A stretch of 64,000 nucleotides of DNA from contig NW_027475145.1 in NCBI RefSeq assembly GCF_051020985.1, positions 744,001-808,000 on the forward strand. The letters are read 5' to 3'. Both the position numbers and the translations under genes were made by a program. This stretch comes from Nomia melanderi. Taxonomy: Eukaryota > Arthropoda > Insecta > Hymenoptera > Halictidae. The notes beneath the pieces are model-generated. The model was not told where the DNA came from. It was given only the letters and a program-made list of their open reading frames with translations, and did not search any database. Of the stretch, positions 13,179 to 25,100 are shown one piece after another; the stretch's first letter is position 1, and each line of letters opens with the position of its first letter.

Positions 13179-14053
13179 TAATAGCACCCGAGATATCAGC
13201 AGATATATATTGGATTTTTCACTGACCCTGAGTGTCCGGCCCCATGAGACGGTGGTTTTCTCGGTCCATGGTGTTCCGAGGTCGTTCCCGCTGAACAGAT
13301 TCATGCGCCAGGGCCTTCTACAGACAATGCACTTTGGTTTATTGCGCTATCTGTAATAGCATCCGAGATATCACCAGATATATATTGGATTTTCCCCTGA
13401 CCCTGAGTGTCCGGACCCATGAGACGGTGGTTTTCTCGGCCCCTGGTGGTCCGAGGTCGTTCCCGCTGCACTGATTCATTCGCCTGGGCCTCCTACAGAC
13501 AATGCACTTTGATTTATTGCGCTATCTGTAATAATACCCGAGATATCACCAGATATATATTGGATTTTTCCCTGACCCTGAATGTCCGGCTCCATGAGAC
13601 GGTGATTTTCTCGGCCCATGGTGGTCCGAGGTCCTTCCCGCTGCACAGATTCATTCGCCTGGGCCTCCTACAGACAATGCATTTTGATTTATTGCGCTAT
13701 CTGTAATAGTACCCGAGATATCACCAGATATATATTGGATTTTCCCCTGACCCTGAGTGTCCGGCCCCATGAGACTGTGGTTTTCTCGGCCCCTGGTGGA
13801 CCGAGGTCGTTCCCGCTGCACAGATTCATGCGCCAGGGCCTCCTGCAGATAATTCACTTCGGTTTATTGCATTATCTCTAATAGCGCCCGAGATATCACC
13901 AGATATGTATTGGATTTTTCCCTGACCCTGAGTGTCCGGCCCCATGAGACTGCGGTTTTCTCGGCCCCTGGTGGTGCGAGGTCGTTCCGGCTGCAAACAT
14001 TCATGCGCCAGGGCCTCCTGCAGATAATTCACTTTGGTTTATTGCGCTATCTC

Positions 14054-14228
14054 TAATAGCACCCGAGATATCACCAGATATTTGCTGGATTTTTACATGA
14101 CCTTGGGGGACGGATTCCGAATATCTGTAATTTTCTCGGCCACTGGCGGTCCGAGGTCGTTCCTGCGGCACAGATTCATTCGCAAGGGCCTCCTACAGAC
14201 AATGCACTTTGATTTATTGCGCTATCTT
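14054..14228 (+). repeat. Strongly diverged monomer, copy 2
   Basis: It has the same marker strings as the copy near 5.3 kb, with private GGGGGACGG near 14105 and GGCGGTCCG near 14145. The latter is shared with the copy near 17.8 kb. The following monomer junction has the rare CTTTA spacer, also shared with that copy. Confidence 0.85.
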
Positions 14229-14578
14229 TAATAGCACCCGAGATATCACCAGATATATATTGGATTTTCCCCTGACCCTGAGTGTCCGGCCCCATGAGAC
14301 TGTGGTTTTCTCGGCCCCTGGTGGTCCGAGGTCGTTCCCGCTGGCCAGATTCATGCGCCTGGGCTTCCTACAGACAATGCACTTTGATTCATTGCGCTAT
14401 CTGTAATAGCACCCGAGATATCACCAGATATATATTGGATTTTACCCTGACCCTGAGTGTCCGGCCCCATGAGACGGTCGTTGTCTCTGCCCATGGAGGT
14501 CCGAGGACGTTCCCGCTGCACAGATTCATGCGCCAGGGCCTCCTACAGGTAATGCACTTTGATTTATTGCGCTATCTG

Positions 14579-14752
14579 TAATAGGACCCGAGATATCACC
14601 AGATATATATTGGATTTTTCCCTGACCCTGAGTGTCCGGCCCCATGAGAAGGTGGTTGTCTCGCCCCTGGTGCTCCGAGGTCGTTCCCGCTGCACAGATT
14701 CATGCGCCAGGGCCTTCTACAGACAATGCACTTTGATTTATTGTGCTATCTG
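14579..14752 (+). repeat. 174-bp monomer, deletion lineage A, copy 3
   Basis: The missing G is near 14662, with the linked TAATAGGACC and GAGAAGGTGGTTG variants of copy 1. The neighbouring monomers also match those around 741-1112. Confidence 0.85.
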
Positions 14753-16502
14753 TAATAGCAGCCGAGATATCACCAGATATATATTGGATTTTTCACTGAC
14801 TCTGAGTGTCCGGCCCCATGAGGCGGTCGTTTTCTCGGCCCCTGGTGGTCCGAGGTCGTTCCCGCTGCACAGATTCATGCGCCAGGGCCTCCTACAGACA
14901 ATGCACTTTGATTTATTGCCCTATCTGTAATAGCACCCGAGATATCACCACATATATATTGGATTTTTCACTGACCCTGAGTGTCCGGCCCCATGAGACT
15001 GTGGTTTTCTCGGCCCCTGGTGGTCCGAGGTCGTTCCCGCTGGCCAGAATCATGCGCCTGGGCCTCCTACAGACAATGCACTTTGATTTATTGCGCTATC
15101 TCTAATAGCACCCGAGATATCACCAGACATATATTGGATTTTCAACTGACCCTGAGTGTCTGGACCCATGAGACGGTGGTTTTCTCGGCCCCTGGTGGTC
15201 CGAGGTCGTTCCTGCTGGCCAGATTCATGCGCCTGGCCCTCCTACAGACAATGCACTTTGGTTTATTGCGCTATCTGTAATAGCACCCGAGATATCACCA
15301 CATATATATTGGATTTTCCCCTGACCCTGAGTGTCCGGCCCCGTGAGTCGGTGGTTTTCTCGGCCCCTGGTGGTCCGAGGTCGTTCCCGCTGCGCAGATT
15401 CATGCGCCAGGGCCTCCTACAGACAATGCACTTTGGTTTATTGCGCTATCTGTAATAGCACCCGAGATATCACCAGATATATATTGGATTTTCCCCTGAC
15501 CCTGAGTGTCCGGCCCCATGAGACTGTGGTTTTCTCGGCCCCTGGTGGTCCGAGGTCGTTCCCGCTGGCCAGATTCATGCGCCTGGGCCTCCTACAGACA
15601 ATGCACTTTGATTTATTGCGCTATCTCTAAGAGCACCCGAGATATCACCAGACATATATTGGATTTTTCCCTGACCCTGAGTGTCCGGACCCATGAGACG
15701 GTGGTTTTCTCGGCCCCTGGTGGTCCGAGGTCGTTCCCTCTGGCCAGATTCATGCGCCTGGCCCTCCTACAGACAATGCACTTTGGTTTATTGCGCTATC
15801 TGTAATAGCACCCGAGATATCACCACATATATATTGGATTTTCCCCTGACCCTGAGTGTCCGGCCCCGTGAGTCGGTGGTTTTCTCGGCCCCTGGTGGTC
15901 CGAGGTCCTTCCCGCTGCGCAGATTCATGCGCCAGGGCCTCCTACAGACAATGCACTTTGGTTTATTGCGCTATCTGTAATAGCACCCGAGATATCACCA
16001 GATATATATTGGATTTTCCCCTGACCCTGAGTGTCCGGCCCCATGAGACTGTGGTTTTCTCGGCCCCTGGTGGTCCGAGGTCGTTCCCGCTGGCCAGATT
16101 CATGCGCCTGGGCCTCCTACAGACAATGCACTTTGATTTAGTGCGCTATCTCTAATAGCACCCGAGATATCACCAGATATATATTGGATTTTTCCCTGAC
16201 CCTGAGTGTCCGGCGCCATGTGACGGTGGTTTTCTTGGCCCCTGGTGGTCCGAGGGCGTTCCCGCTGCACAGATGCATGCGCCAGGGCCTCCTGCAGATA
16301 ATTCACTTTGGTTTATTGCGCTATCTCTAATAGCACCCGAGATATCACCAGATATATATTGGATTTTCCCCTGACCCTGAGTGTCCGGCCCCGTGAGTCG
16401 GTGTTTTTCTCGGCCCCTGGTGGTCCGAGGTCGTTCCCGCTGCCCGGATTCATGCGCCAGGGCCTCCTACAGACAATGCACTTTGGTTTATTGCGCTATC
16501 TC

Positions 16503-16677
16503 TAATAGCACCCGAGATATCACCAGATATTTGCTGGATTTTTACATGACCTTGGGTGACGGATTCCGAATATCTGTAATTTTCTCGGCCACTGGTGGTC
16601 CGAGGTCGTTCCTGCGGCACAGATTCATTCGCAAGGGCCTCCTACATACAATGCACTTTGGTTTATTGCGCTATCTG
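16503..16677 (+). repeat. Strongly diverged monomer, copy 3
   Basis: It is part of the 15.86-16.68 kb block that copies 4.66-5.49 kb, so it corresponds to the copy near 5.3 kb. A private CCTACATACAATG occurs near 16642. Confidence 0.85.
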
Positions 16678-17727
16678 TAATAGCATCCGAGATATCACCA
16701 GATATATATTGGATTTTCCCCTGACCCTGAGTGTCCGGACCCATGAGACGGTGGTTTTCTCGGCCCCTGGTGGTCCGAGGTCGTTCCCGCTGCACAGATT
16801 CATTCGCCTGGGCCTCCTACAGACAATGCACTTTGATTTATTGCGCTATCTGTAATAATACCCGAGATATCACCAGATATATATTGGATTTTTCCCTGAC
16901 CCTGAATGTCCGGCTCCATGAGACGGTGATTTTCTCGGCCCCTGGTGGTCCGAGGTCCTTCCCGCTGCACAGTTTCATTCGCCTGGGCCTCCTACAGACA
17001 ATGCATTTTTATTTATTGCGCTATCTGTAATAGCACCCGAGATATCACCAGATATATATTGGATTTTCCCCTGACCCTGAGTGTCCGGCCCCATGAGACT
17101 GTGGTTTTCTCGGCCCCAGGTGGACCGAGGTCGTTCCCGCTGCACAGATTCATGCGCCAGGGCCTCCTGCAGATAATTCACTTCGGTTTATTGCATTATC
17201 TCTAATAGCGCCCGAGATATCACCAGATATGTATTGGATTTTTCCCTGACCCTGAGTGTCCGGCCCCATGAGACTGCGGTTTTCTCGGCCCCTGGTGGTG
17301 CGAGGTCGTTCCGGCTGCAAACATTCATGCGCCAGGGCCTCCTGCAGATAATTCACTTTGGTTTATTGCGGTATCTCTAATCGCACCCGAGATATCACCA
17401 GATATATATTAGATTTTCCCCTGACCCTGAATGTCCGGCCCCATGAGACGGTGGTTTTCTCGGCCCCTGGTGGTCCGAGGTCGTTCCCGCTACCCAGATT
17501 CATTCGCCTGGGCCTCCTACAGACAATGCACTTTGATTTATTGCGCTATCTGTAATAGCACCCGAGATATCACCAGATATATATTGGATTTTTCCCCGAC
17601 CCTGGGTGTCCGGCCCCATGAGACGGTGGTTTTCTCGGACCCTGGTGATCCGAGGTCGTTCCCGCTGCACAGATTCATGCGCCAGGGCCTCCTGCAGATA
17701 ATTCACTTTGGTTTATTGCGCTATCTC

Positions 17728-17902
17728 TAATAGCACCCGAGATATCACCAGATATTTGCTGGATTTTTACATGACCTTGGGTGACGGATTCCGAATATCT
17801 GTAATTTTCTCGGCCACTGGCGGTCCGAGGTCGTTCCTGCGGCACAGATTCATTCGCAAGGGCCTCCTACAGACAATGCACTTTGATTTATTGCGCTATC
17901 TT
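17728..17902 (+). repeat. Strongly diverged monomer, copy 4
   Basis: It pairs with the copy near 14.1 kb: shared GGCGGTCCG, shared CTTTA junction, and matching downstream monomers to about 18.06 kb. Confidence 0.85.
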
Positions 17903-19302
17903 TAATAGCACCCGAGATATCACCAGATATATATTGGATTTTCCCCTGACCCTGAGTGTCCGGCCCCATGAGACTGTGGTTTTCTCGGCCCCTGGTGGTC
18001 CGAGGTCGTTCCCGCTGGCCAGATTCATGCGCCTGGGCTTCCTACAGACAATGCACTTTGGTTTATTGCGCTATCTGTAATAGCACCCGAGATATCACCA
18101 GATATATATTGTATTTTCCCCTGACCCTGAGTGTCCGGCCCCATGTGACGGTGGTTTTCTCGGCCCCTGGTGGTGCGAGGTCGTTCCAGCTGCACAGATT
18201 CATGCGCCAGGGCCTCCTGCAGATAATTCACTTTGGTTTATTGCGCTATCTGTAATAGCACCCGAGATATCACCAGATATATATTGGATTTTTCCCCGAC
18301 CCTGAGTGTCCGGCCCCATGAGACTGAGGTTTTCTCGGCCCCTGGTGGTCCGAGGTCGTTCCCGCTGGCCAGATTCATGCGCCTGGGCCTCCTACAGACA
18401 ATGCACTTTGATTTATTGCGCTATCTCAAATAGCACCCGAGATATCACCAGATATATATTGGATTTTCCCCTGACCCTGAGTGTCCGGCCCCGTGAGTCG
18501 GTGTTTTTCTCGGCCCCTGGTGGTCCGAGGTCGTTCCCGCTTCCCGGATTCATGCGCCAGGGCCTCCTACAGACAATGCACTTTGGTTTATTGCGCTACC
18601 TCTAATAGCACCCGAGATATCACCAGATATATATTGGATTTTCCCCTGACCCTGAGTGTCCGGCCCCATGAGACGGTCGTTTTCTCGGCCCCTGGTGGTC
18701 CGAGGTCGTTCCCGCTGCACAGGTTCATGCGCCAGGGCCTCCTGCAGATAATTCACTTTGGTTTATTGCGCTATCTCTAATAGCACCCGAAATATCACCA
18801 GATATATATTGGATTTTCCCCTGACCCTGAGTGTCCGGCCCCATGAGACGGTGGTTTTCTCGGCCCCTGGTGGTCCGAGGTCGTTCCCGCTGCACAGATT
18901 CATGCGCCAGGGCCTCCTGCAGATAATTCACTTTGGTTTATTGCGCTATCTCTAATAGCACCCGAGATATCACCAGATATATATTGGATTTTCCCCTGAC
19001 CCTGAGTGTCCGGCCCCATGAGACTGTGGTTTTCTCGGCCCCTGGTGGTCCGAGGTCGTTCCCGCTGCACAGATTCATGCGCCAGGGCCTCCTGCAGATA
19101 ATTCACTTTGGTTTATTGCGCTATCTCTGATAGCACCCGAGATATCACCAGATATATATTGGATTTTCCCCTGACCCTGAGTGTCCGGCCCCATGAGACT
19201 GTGGTTTTCTCGGCCCCTGGAGGTCCGAGGACGTTCCCGCTGCACAGATTCATGCGCCAGGGCCTCCTACAGGTAATGCACTTTGATTTATTGCGCTATC
19301 TG

Positions 19303-19476
19303 TAATAGGACCCGAGATATCACCAGATATATATTGGATTTTTCCCTGACCCTGAGTGTCCGGCCCCATGAGAAGGTGGTTGTCTCGCCCCTGGTGCTCC
19401 GAGGTCGTTCCCGCTGCACAGATTCATGCGCCAGGGCCTCCTACAGACAATGCACTTTGATTTATTGCGCTATCTG
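19303..19476 (+). repeat. 174-bp monomer, deletion lineage A, copy 4, last phase shift in the window
   Basis: The missing G is near 19386, in the same haplotype as copies 1 and 3. Beyond 19477 all monomer starts stay at 52 modulo 175 to the window end. Confidence 0.85.
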
Positions 19477-19829
19477 TAATAGCAGCCGAGATATCACCAG
19501 ATATATATTGGATTTTTCACTGACTCTGAATGTCCGGCCCCATGAGGCGGTCGTTTTCTCGGAACCTGGTGGTCCGAGGTCGTTCCCGCTGCACAGATTC
19601 ATGCGCCTGGGCCTCCTACAGACAATGCACTTTGATTTATTGCGCTATCTCAAATAGCACCCGAGATATCACCAGATATATATTGGATTTTTCCCTGACC
19701 CTGAGTGTCCGGCGACCTGAGACGGTGGTTTTCTTGGCCCCTGGTGGTCCGAGGTCGTTCCCGCTGCACAGATGCATGCGCCAGGGCCTCCTGCAGATAA
19801 TTCACTTCGATTTATTTCGCTATCTCTAA

Positions 19830-22800
19830 TAGCACCCGAGATATCACCACATATATATTGGATTTTTCACTGACCCTGAGTGTCCGGCCCCATGAGACGG
19901 TGGTTTTCTCGGTCCCTGGTGTTCCGAGGTCGTTCCCGCTGCACAGATTCATGCGTCAGGGCCTCCTACAGACAATGCACTTTGATTTATTGCGCTATCT
20001 GTAATAGCAGCCGAGATATCACCAGATATATATTGGATTTTTCCCTGACCCTGAGTGTCCGGCCCCATGAGACTGTGGTTTTCTCGGCCCCTGGTGGTCC
20101 GAGGTCGTTCCCGCTGCACAGATTCATGCGCCAGGGCCTCCTGCAGATAATTCACTTTCGTTTATTGCGCTATCTATAATAGCACCCGAGATATCAGCAG
20201 ATATATATTGGATTTTTCACTGATCCTGAGTGACCGGCCCCATGTGACGGTGGTTTTCTCGGCCCCTGGTGGTCCGAGGTCGTTCCCGCTGCACAGATTC
20301 ATGCGCCCGGGCCTCCTGCAGATAATTCACTTTGGTTTATTGCGCTATCTCTAATAGCACCCGAGATATCAGTAGATATATATTGGATTTTCCCCTGACC
20401 CTGAGTGTCCGGCCCCATGAGACTGTGGTTTTCTCGGCCCCTGGTGGTCCGAGGTCGTTCCCGCTGCACAGGTTCATGCGCCAGGGTCTCCTACAGACAA
20501 TGCACATTGATTTATTGCGCTATCTGTAATAGCACCCGAGATATCACCACATATATATTGGATTTTTCACTGACTCTGAATGTCCGGCCCCATGAGGCGG
20601 TCGTTTTCTCGGAACCTGGTGGTCCGAGGTCGTTCCCGCTGCACAGATTCATGCGCCTGGGCCTCCTACAGACAATGCACTTTGATTTATTGCGCTATCT
20701 CAAATAGCACCCGAGATATCACCAGATATATATTGGATTTTTCCCTGACCCTGAGTGTCCGGCGACATGAGACGGTGGTTTTCTTGGCCCCTGGTGGTCC
20801 GAGGTCGTTCCCGCTGCACAGATGCATGCGCCAGGGCCTCCTGCAGATAATTCACTTCGATTTATTTCGCTATCTCTAATAGCACCCGAGATATCACCAG
20901 ATATATATTGGATTTTTCACTGACCCTGAGTGTCCGGCCCCATGAGACGGTCGTTCTCTCGGCCCCTGGTGGTCCGAGGTCATTCCCGCTGCACAGATTC
21001 ATGCGCCAGGGCCTCCTACAGACAATGCACTTTGATTTATTGCGCTATCTGTAATAGCACCCGAGATATCACCAGATATATATTGGATTTTACCCTGACC
21101 CTGAGTGTCCGGCCCCATGAGACGGTCGTTGTCTCGGCCCCTGGCGGTCCGAGGACCTTCCCGCTGCACAGATTCATGCGCCAGGGCCTCCTACAGGTAA
21201 TGCACTTTGATTTATTGCGCTATCTGTAATAGCACCCGAGATATCACCAGATCTATATTGGATTTTCCCCTGACCCTGAGTGTCCGGCCCCATGAGACTG
21301 TGGTTTTCTCGGCCCCTGGTGGTCCGAGGTCGTTCCCGTTGCACAGATTCATGCGCCAGGGCCTCCTGCAGATAATTCACTTTGGTTTATTTCGCTATCT
21401 CTAATAGCACCCGAGATATCACCAGATATATATTGGATTTTCCCCTGACCCTGAGTGTCCGGCCCCGTGAGTCGGTGTTTTTCTCGGCCCCTGGTGGTCC
21501 GAGGTCGTTCCCGCTTCCCGGATTCATGCGCCAGGGCCTCCTACAGACAATGCACTTTGGTTTATTGCGCTACCTCTAATAGCACCCGAGATATCACCAG
21601 ATATATATTGGATTTTCCCCTGACCCTGAGTGTCCGGCCCCATGAGACGGTCGTTTTCTCGGCCCCTGGTGGTCCGAGGTCGTTCCCGCTGCACAGGTTC
21701 ATGCGCCAGGGCCTCCTGCAGATAATTCACTTTGGTTTATTGCGCTATCTCTAATAGCACCCGAGATATCACCAGATATATATTGGATTTTCCCCTGACC
21801 CTGAGTGTCCGGCCCCATGAGACTGTGGTTTTCTCGGCCCCTGGTCGTCCGAGGTCGTTCCCGCTGCACAGATTCATGCGCCATGGCCTCCTACAGACAA
21901 TGCACTTTGGTTTATTGCGCTATCTGTAATAGCACCCGAGATATCACCAGATATATATTGGATTTTCCCCTGACCCTGAGTGTCCGGCCCCATGAGACTG
22001 TGGTTTTCTCGGCCCCTGGTGCTCCGAGGTCGTTCCCGCTGCACAGATTCATGCGCCAGGGCCTCCTACAGACAATGCACTTTGATTTATTGCGCTATCT
22101 GTAATAGCAGCCGAGATATCACCAGATATATATTGGATTTTTCACTGACTCTGAATGTCCGGCCCCATGAGGCGGTCGTTTTCTCGGAACCTGGTGGTCC
22201 GAGGTCGTTCCCGCTGCACAGATTCATGCGCCAGGGCCTCCTACAGACAATGCACTTTGATTTATTGCGCTATCTGTAATAGCACCCGAGATATCACCAC
22301 ATATATATTGGATTTTTCACTGACCCTGAGTGTCCGGCCCCATGAGACGGTGGTTTTCTCGGTCCCTGGTGTACCGCGGTCGTTCCCGCTGCACAGATTC
22401 ATGCGCCAGGGCCTCCTACAGACAATGCACTTTGATTTATTGCGCTATCTGTAATAGCAGCCGAGATATCACCAGATATATATTGGATTTTTCCCTGACC
22501 CTGAGTGTCCGGCCCCATGAGACTGTGGTTTTCTCGGCCCCTGGTGGTCCGAGGTCGTTCCCGCTGCACAGATTCATGCGCCAGGGCCTCCTGCAGATAA
22601 TTCACTTTCGTTTATTGCGCTATCTATAATAGCACCCGAGATATCAGCAGATATATATTGGATTTTTCACTGATCCTGAGTGACCGGCCCCATGTGACGG
22701 TGGTTTTCTCGGCCCCTGGTGGTCCGAGGTCGTTCCCGCTGCACAGATTCATGCGCCCGGGCCTCCTGCAGATAATTCACTTTGGTTTATTGCGCTATCT

Positions 22801-23000
22801 CTAATAGCACCCGAGATATCACTAGATATATATTGGATTTTCCCCTGACCCTGAGTGTCCGGCCCCATGAGACTGTGGTTTTCTCGGCCCCTGGTGGTCC
22901 GAGGACCTTCCCGCTGCACAGGTTCATGCGCCAGGGTCTCCTACAGACAATGCACATTGATTTATTGCGCTATCTGTAATAGCACCCGAGATATCACCAC
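19830..23000 (+). repeat. 14-monomer-offset duplication
   Basis: About 19.83-20.55 kb and 22.28-23.0 kb match at offset 2450, sharing CTATAATAGC and TGCACATTGA. The first copy also overlaps a 6-monomer-offset duplication (about 19.5-19.83 versus 20.55-20.88 kb) sharing CTCAAATAGC and the TTTATTTCGC end. Confidence 0.75.
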
Positions 23001-25100
23001 ATATATATTGGATTTTTCACTGACCCTGAGTGTCCGGCCCCATGAGACTGTGGTTTTCTCGGCCCCTTGTGGTCCGAGGTCGTTCCCGTTGCACAGATTC
23101 ATGCGCCAGGGCCTCCTGCAGATAATTCACTTTGGTTTATTGCGCTATCGGTAATAGCACCCGAGATATCACCAGATCTATATTGGATTTTCCCCTGACC
23201 CTGAGTGTCCGGCCCCATGAGACTGTGGTTTTGTCGGCCCCTGGTCGACTGAGGTCGTTCCCGCTGCACAGATTCATGCGCCAGGGCCACCTACAGACAA
23301 TGCACTTTGATTTATTGCGCTATCTGTAATAGCACCCGAGATATCACCAGATATATATTGGATTTTACCCTGACCCTGAGTGTCCGGCCCCATGAGACGG
23401 TCGTTATCTCGGCCCCTGGAGGTCCGAGGACGTTCAAGCTGCACAGGTTCATGCGCCAGGGTCTCCTACAGACAATGCTCTTTGATTTATTGCGGTATCT
23501 GTTAGCACCCGAGATATCACCATATATATATATTGGATTTTTCCCTGACCCTGAGTGTCCTGCCCCATGTGACGGTGGTTTTCTCGGCCCCTGGTGTTCC
23601 GAGGTCGTTCCCGCTGCACAGATTCATGCCCCAGGGCCTCCTACAGACAATGCACTTTGATTTATTGCGCTATCTCTAATAGCACCCGAGATATCACCAG
23701 ATATATATTGGATTTTCCCCTGACCCTGAGTGTCCGGCCCCATGAGACTGTGGTTTTCTCGGCCCCTGGTGGTCCGAGGTCGTTCCCGTTGCACAGATTC
23801 ATGCGCCAGGGCCTCCTGCAGATAATTCACATTGGTTTATTGCGCTATCTCTAATAGCACCCGAGATATCACCAGATATATATTGGATTTTCCCCTGACC
23901 CTGAGTGTCCGGCCCCATGAGACTGTGGTTTTCTCGGCCCCTGGTCGTCCGAGGTCGTTCCCGCTGAACAGATTCATGCGCCAGGGCCCCCTACAGAAAA
24001 TGCACTTTGATTTACTGCGCTATCTGTAATAGCACCCGAGATATCACCAGATATATATTGGATTTTTCACTGACCCTGAGTGTCCGGCCCCATGAGACGG
24101 TCGTTCTCTCGGCCCCTGGTGGTCCGAGGTCATTCCCGCTGCACAGATTCATGCGCCAGGGCCTCCTACAGACAATGCACTTTGATTTATTGCGCTATCT
24201 GTAATAGCACCCGAGATATCACCAGATATATATTGGATTTTACCCTGACCCTGAGTGTCCGGCCCCATGAGACGGTCGTTGTCTCGGCCCCTGGCGGTCC
24301 GAGGACCTTCCCGCTGCACAGATTCATGCGCCAGGGCCTCCTACAGGTAATGCACTTTGATTTATTGCGCTATCTGTAATAGCACCCGAGATATCACCAG
24401 ATCTATATTGGATTTTCCCCTGACCCTGAGTGTCCGGCCCCATGAGACTGTGGTTTTCTCGGCCCCTGGTGGTCCGAGGTCGTTCCCGTTGCACAGATTC
24501 ATGCGCCAGGGCCTCCTGCAGATAATTCACTTTGGTTTATTTCGCTATCTCTAATAGCACCCGAGATATCACCAGATATATATTGGATTTTCCCCTGACC
24601 CTGAGTGTCCGGCCCCGTGAGTCGGTGTTTTTCTCGGCCCCTGGTGGTCCGAGGTCGTTCCCGCTTCCCGGATTCATGCGCCAGGGCCTCCTACAGACAA
24701 TGCACTTTGGTTTATTGCGCTACCTCTAATAGCACCCGAGATATCACCAGATATATATTGGATTTTCCCCTGACCCTGAGTGTCCGGCCCCATGAGACGG
24801 TCGTTTTCTCGGCCCCTGGTGGTCCGAGGTCGTTCCCGCTGCACAGGTTCATGCGCCAGGGCCTCCTGCAGATAATTCACTTTGGTTTATTGCGCTATCT
24901 CTAATAGCACCCGAGATATCACCAGATATATATTGGATTTTCCCCTGACCCTGAGTGTCCGGCCCCATGAGACTGTGGTTTTCTCGGCCCCTGGTCGCCC
25001 GAGGTAGTTCCCGCTGCACAGATTCATGCGCCATGGCCTCCTACAGACAATGCACTTTGGTTTATTGCGCTATCTGTAATAGCACCCGAGATATCACCAG
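20880..25100 (+). repeat. 18-monomer-offset duplication
   Basis: About 20.88-22.0 kb and 24.03-25.1 kb match at offset 3150. They share TTTATTTCGC and the CCGCTTCCCGG variant. The second copy has private changes near 24990 (TCGCCCGAGGTAG). Confidence 0.8.
23502..23676 (+). repeat. Monomer with compensating 2-bp loss and gain
   Basis: CTGTAATAGC is shortened by two bases to CTGTTAGC near 23500. The TA tract about 25 bp later is two bases longer (CCATATATATATATTGG). Monomer length stays 175 bp. Upstream GCGGTATC is also private. Confidence 0.8.

Larger units (their letters stand above)
6708..13353 (+). repeat. Zone of re-used left-end blocks
   Basis: Blocks from 1-3.9 kb reappear here in changed order. 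About 1-737 matches 8221-8957 and 11545-12281; about 1.6-2.16 kb matches 10.2-10.73 kb; about 2.98-3.4 kb matches 12.6-13.0 kb. Within the zone, 6.66-7.05 kb matches 9.45-9.86 kb. The offsets are whole monomer numbers less the accumulated single-base deletions, so exchanges happened in register. Confidence 0.75.
13380..18080 (+). repeat. 19/21-monomer-offset duplication with a 2-monomer indel
   Basis: About 13.38-14.03 kb matches 16.71-17.36 kb at offset 3324. About 14.03-14.38 kb matches 17.71-18.05 kb at offset 3674. The extra 350 bp (about 17.36-17.71 kb) is two complete monomers with no counterpart in the first copy. Confidence 0.8.
13354..18602 (+). repeat. Second patch of TGGCCA-type monomers
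   Basis: The TGGCCA type returns (near 14340, 15050, 15220, 15570, 15740, 16090, 18010, 18365), along with the CCCCGTGAGTCGG type (15341, 15866, 16391, 18491) and three of the four strongly diverged monomers. About 15.86-16.68 kb copies 4.66-5.49 kb from the first patch. Past about 18.6 kb the TGGCCA type is not seen again. Confidence 0.8.

Noticed and set aside
13858..13875. A partial CENP-B-box-like motif beginning TTCGGTTTA.
   Set aside because: The required CGGG second half is absent, and the variant occurs in only a few monomers.
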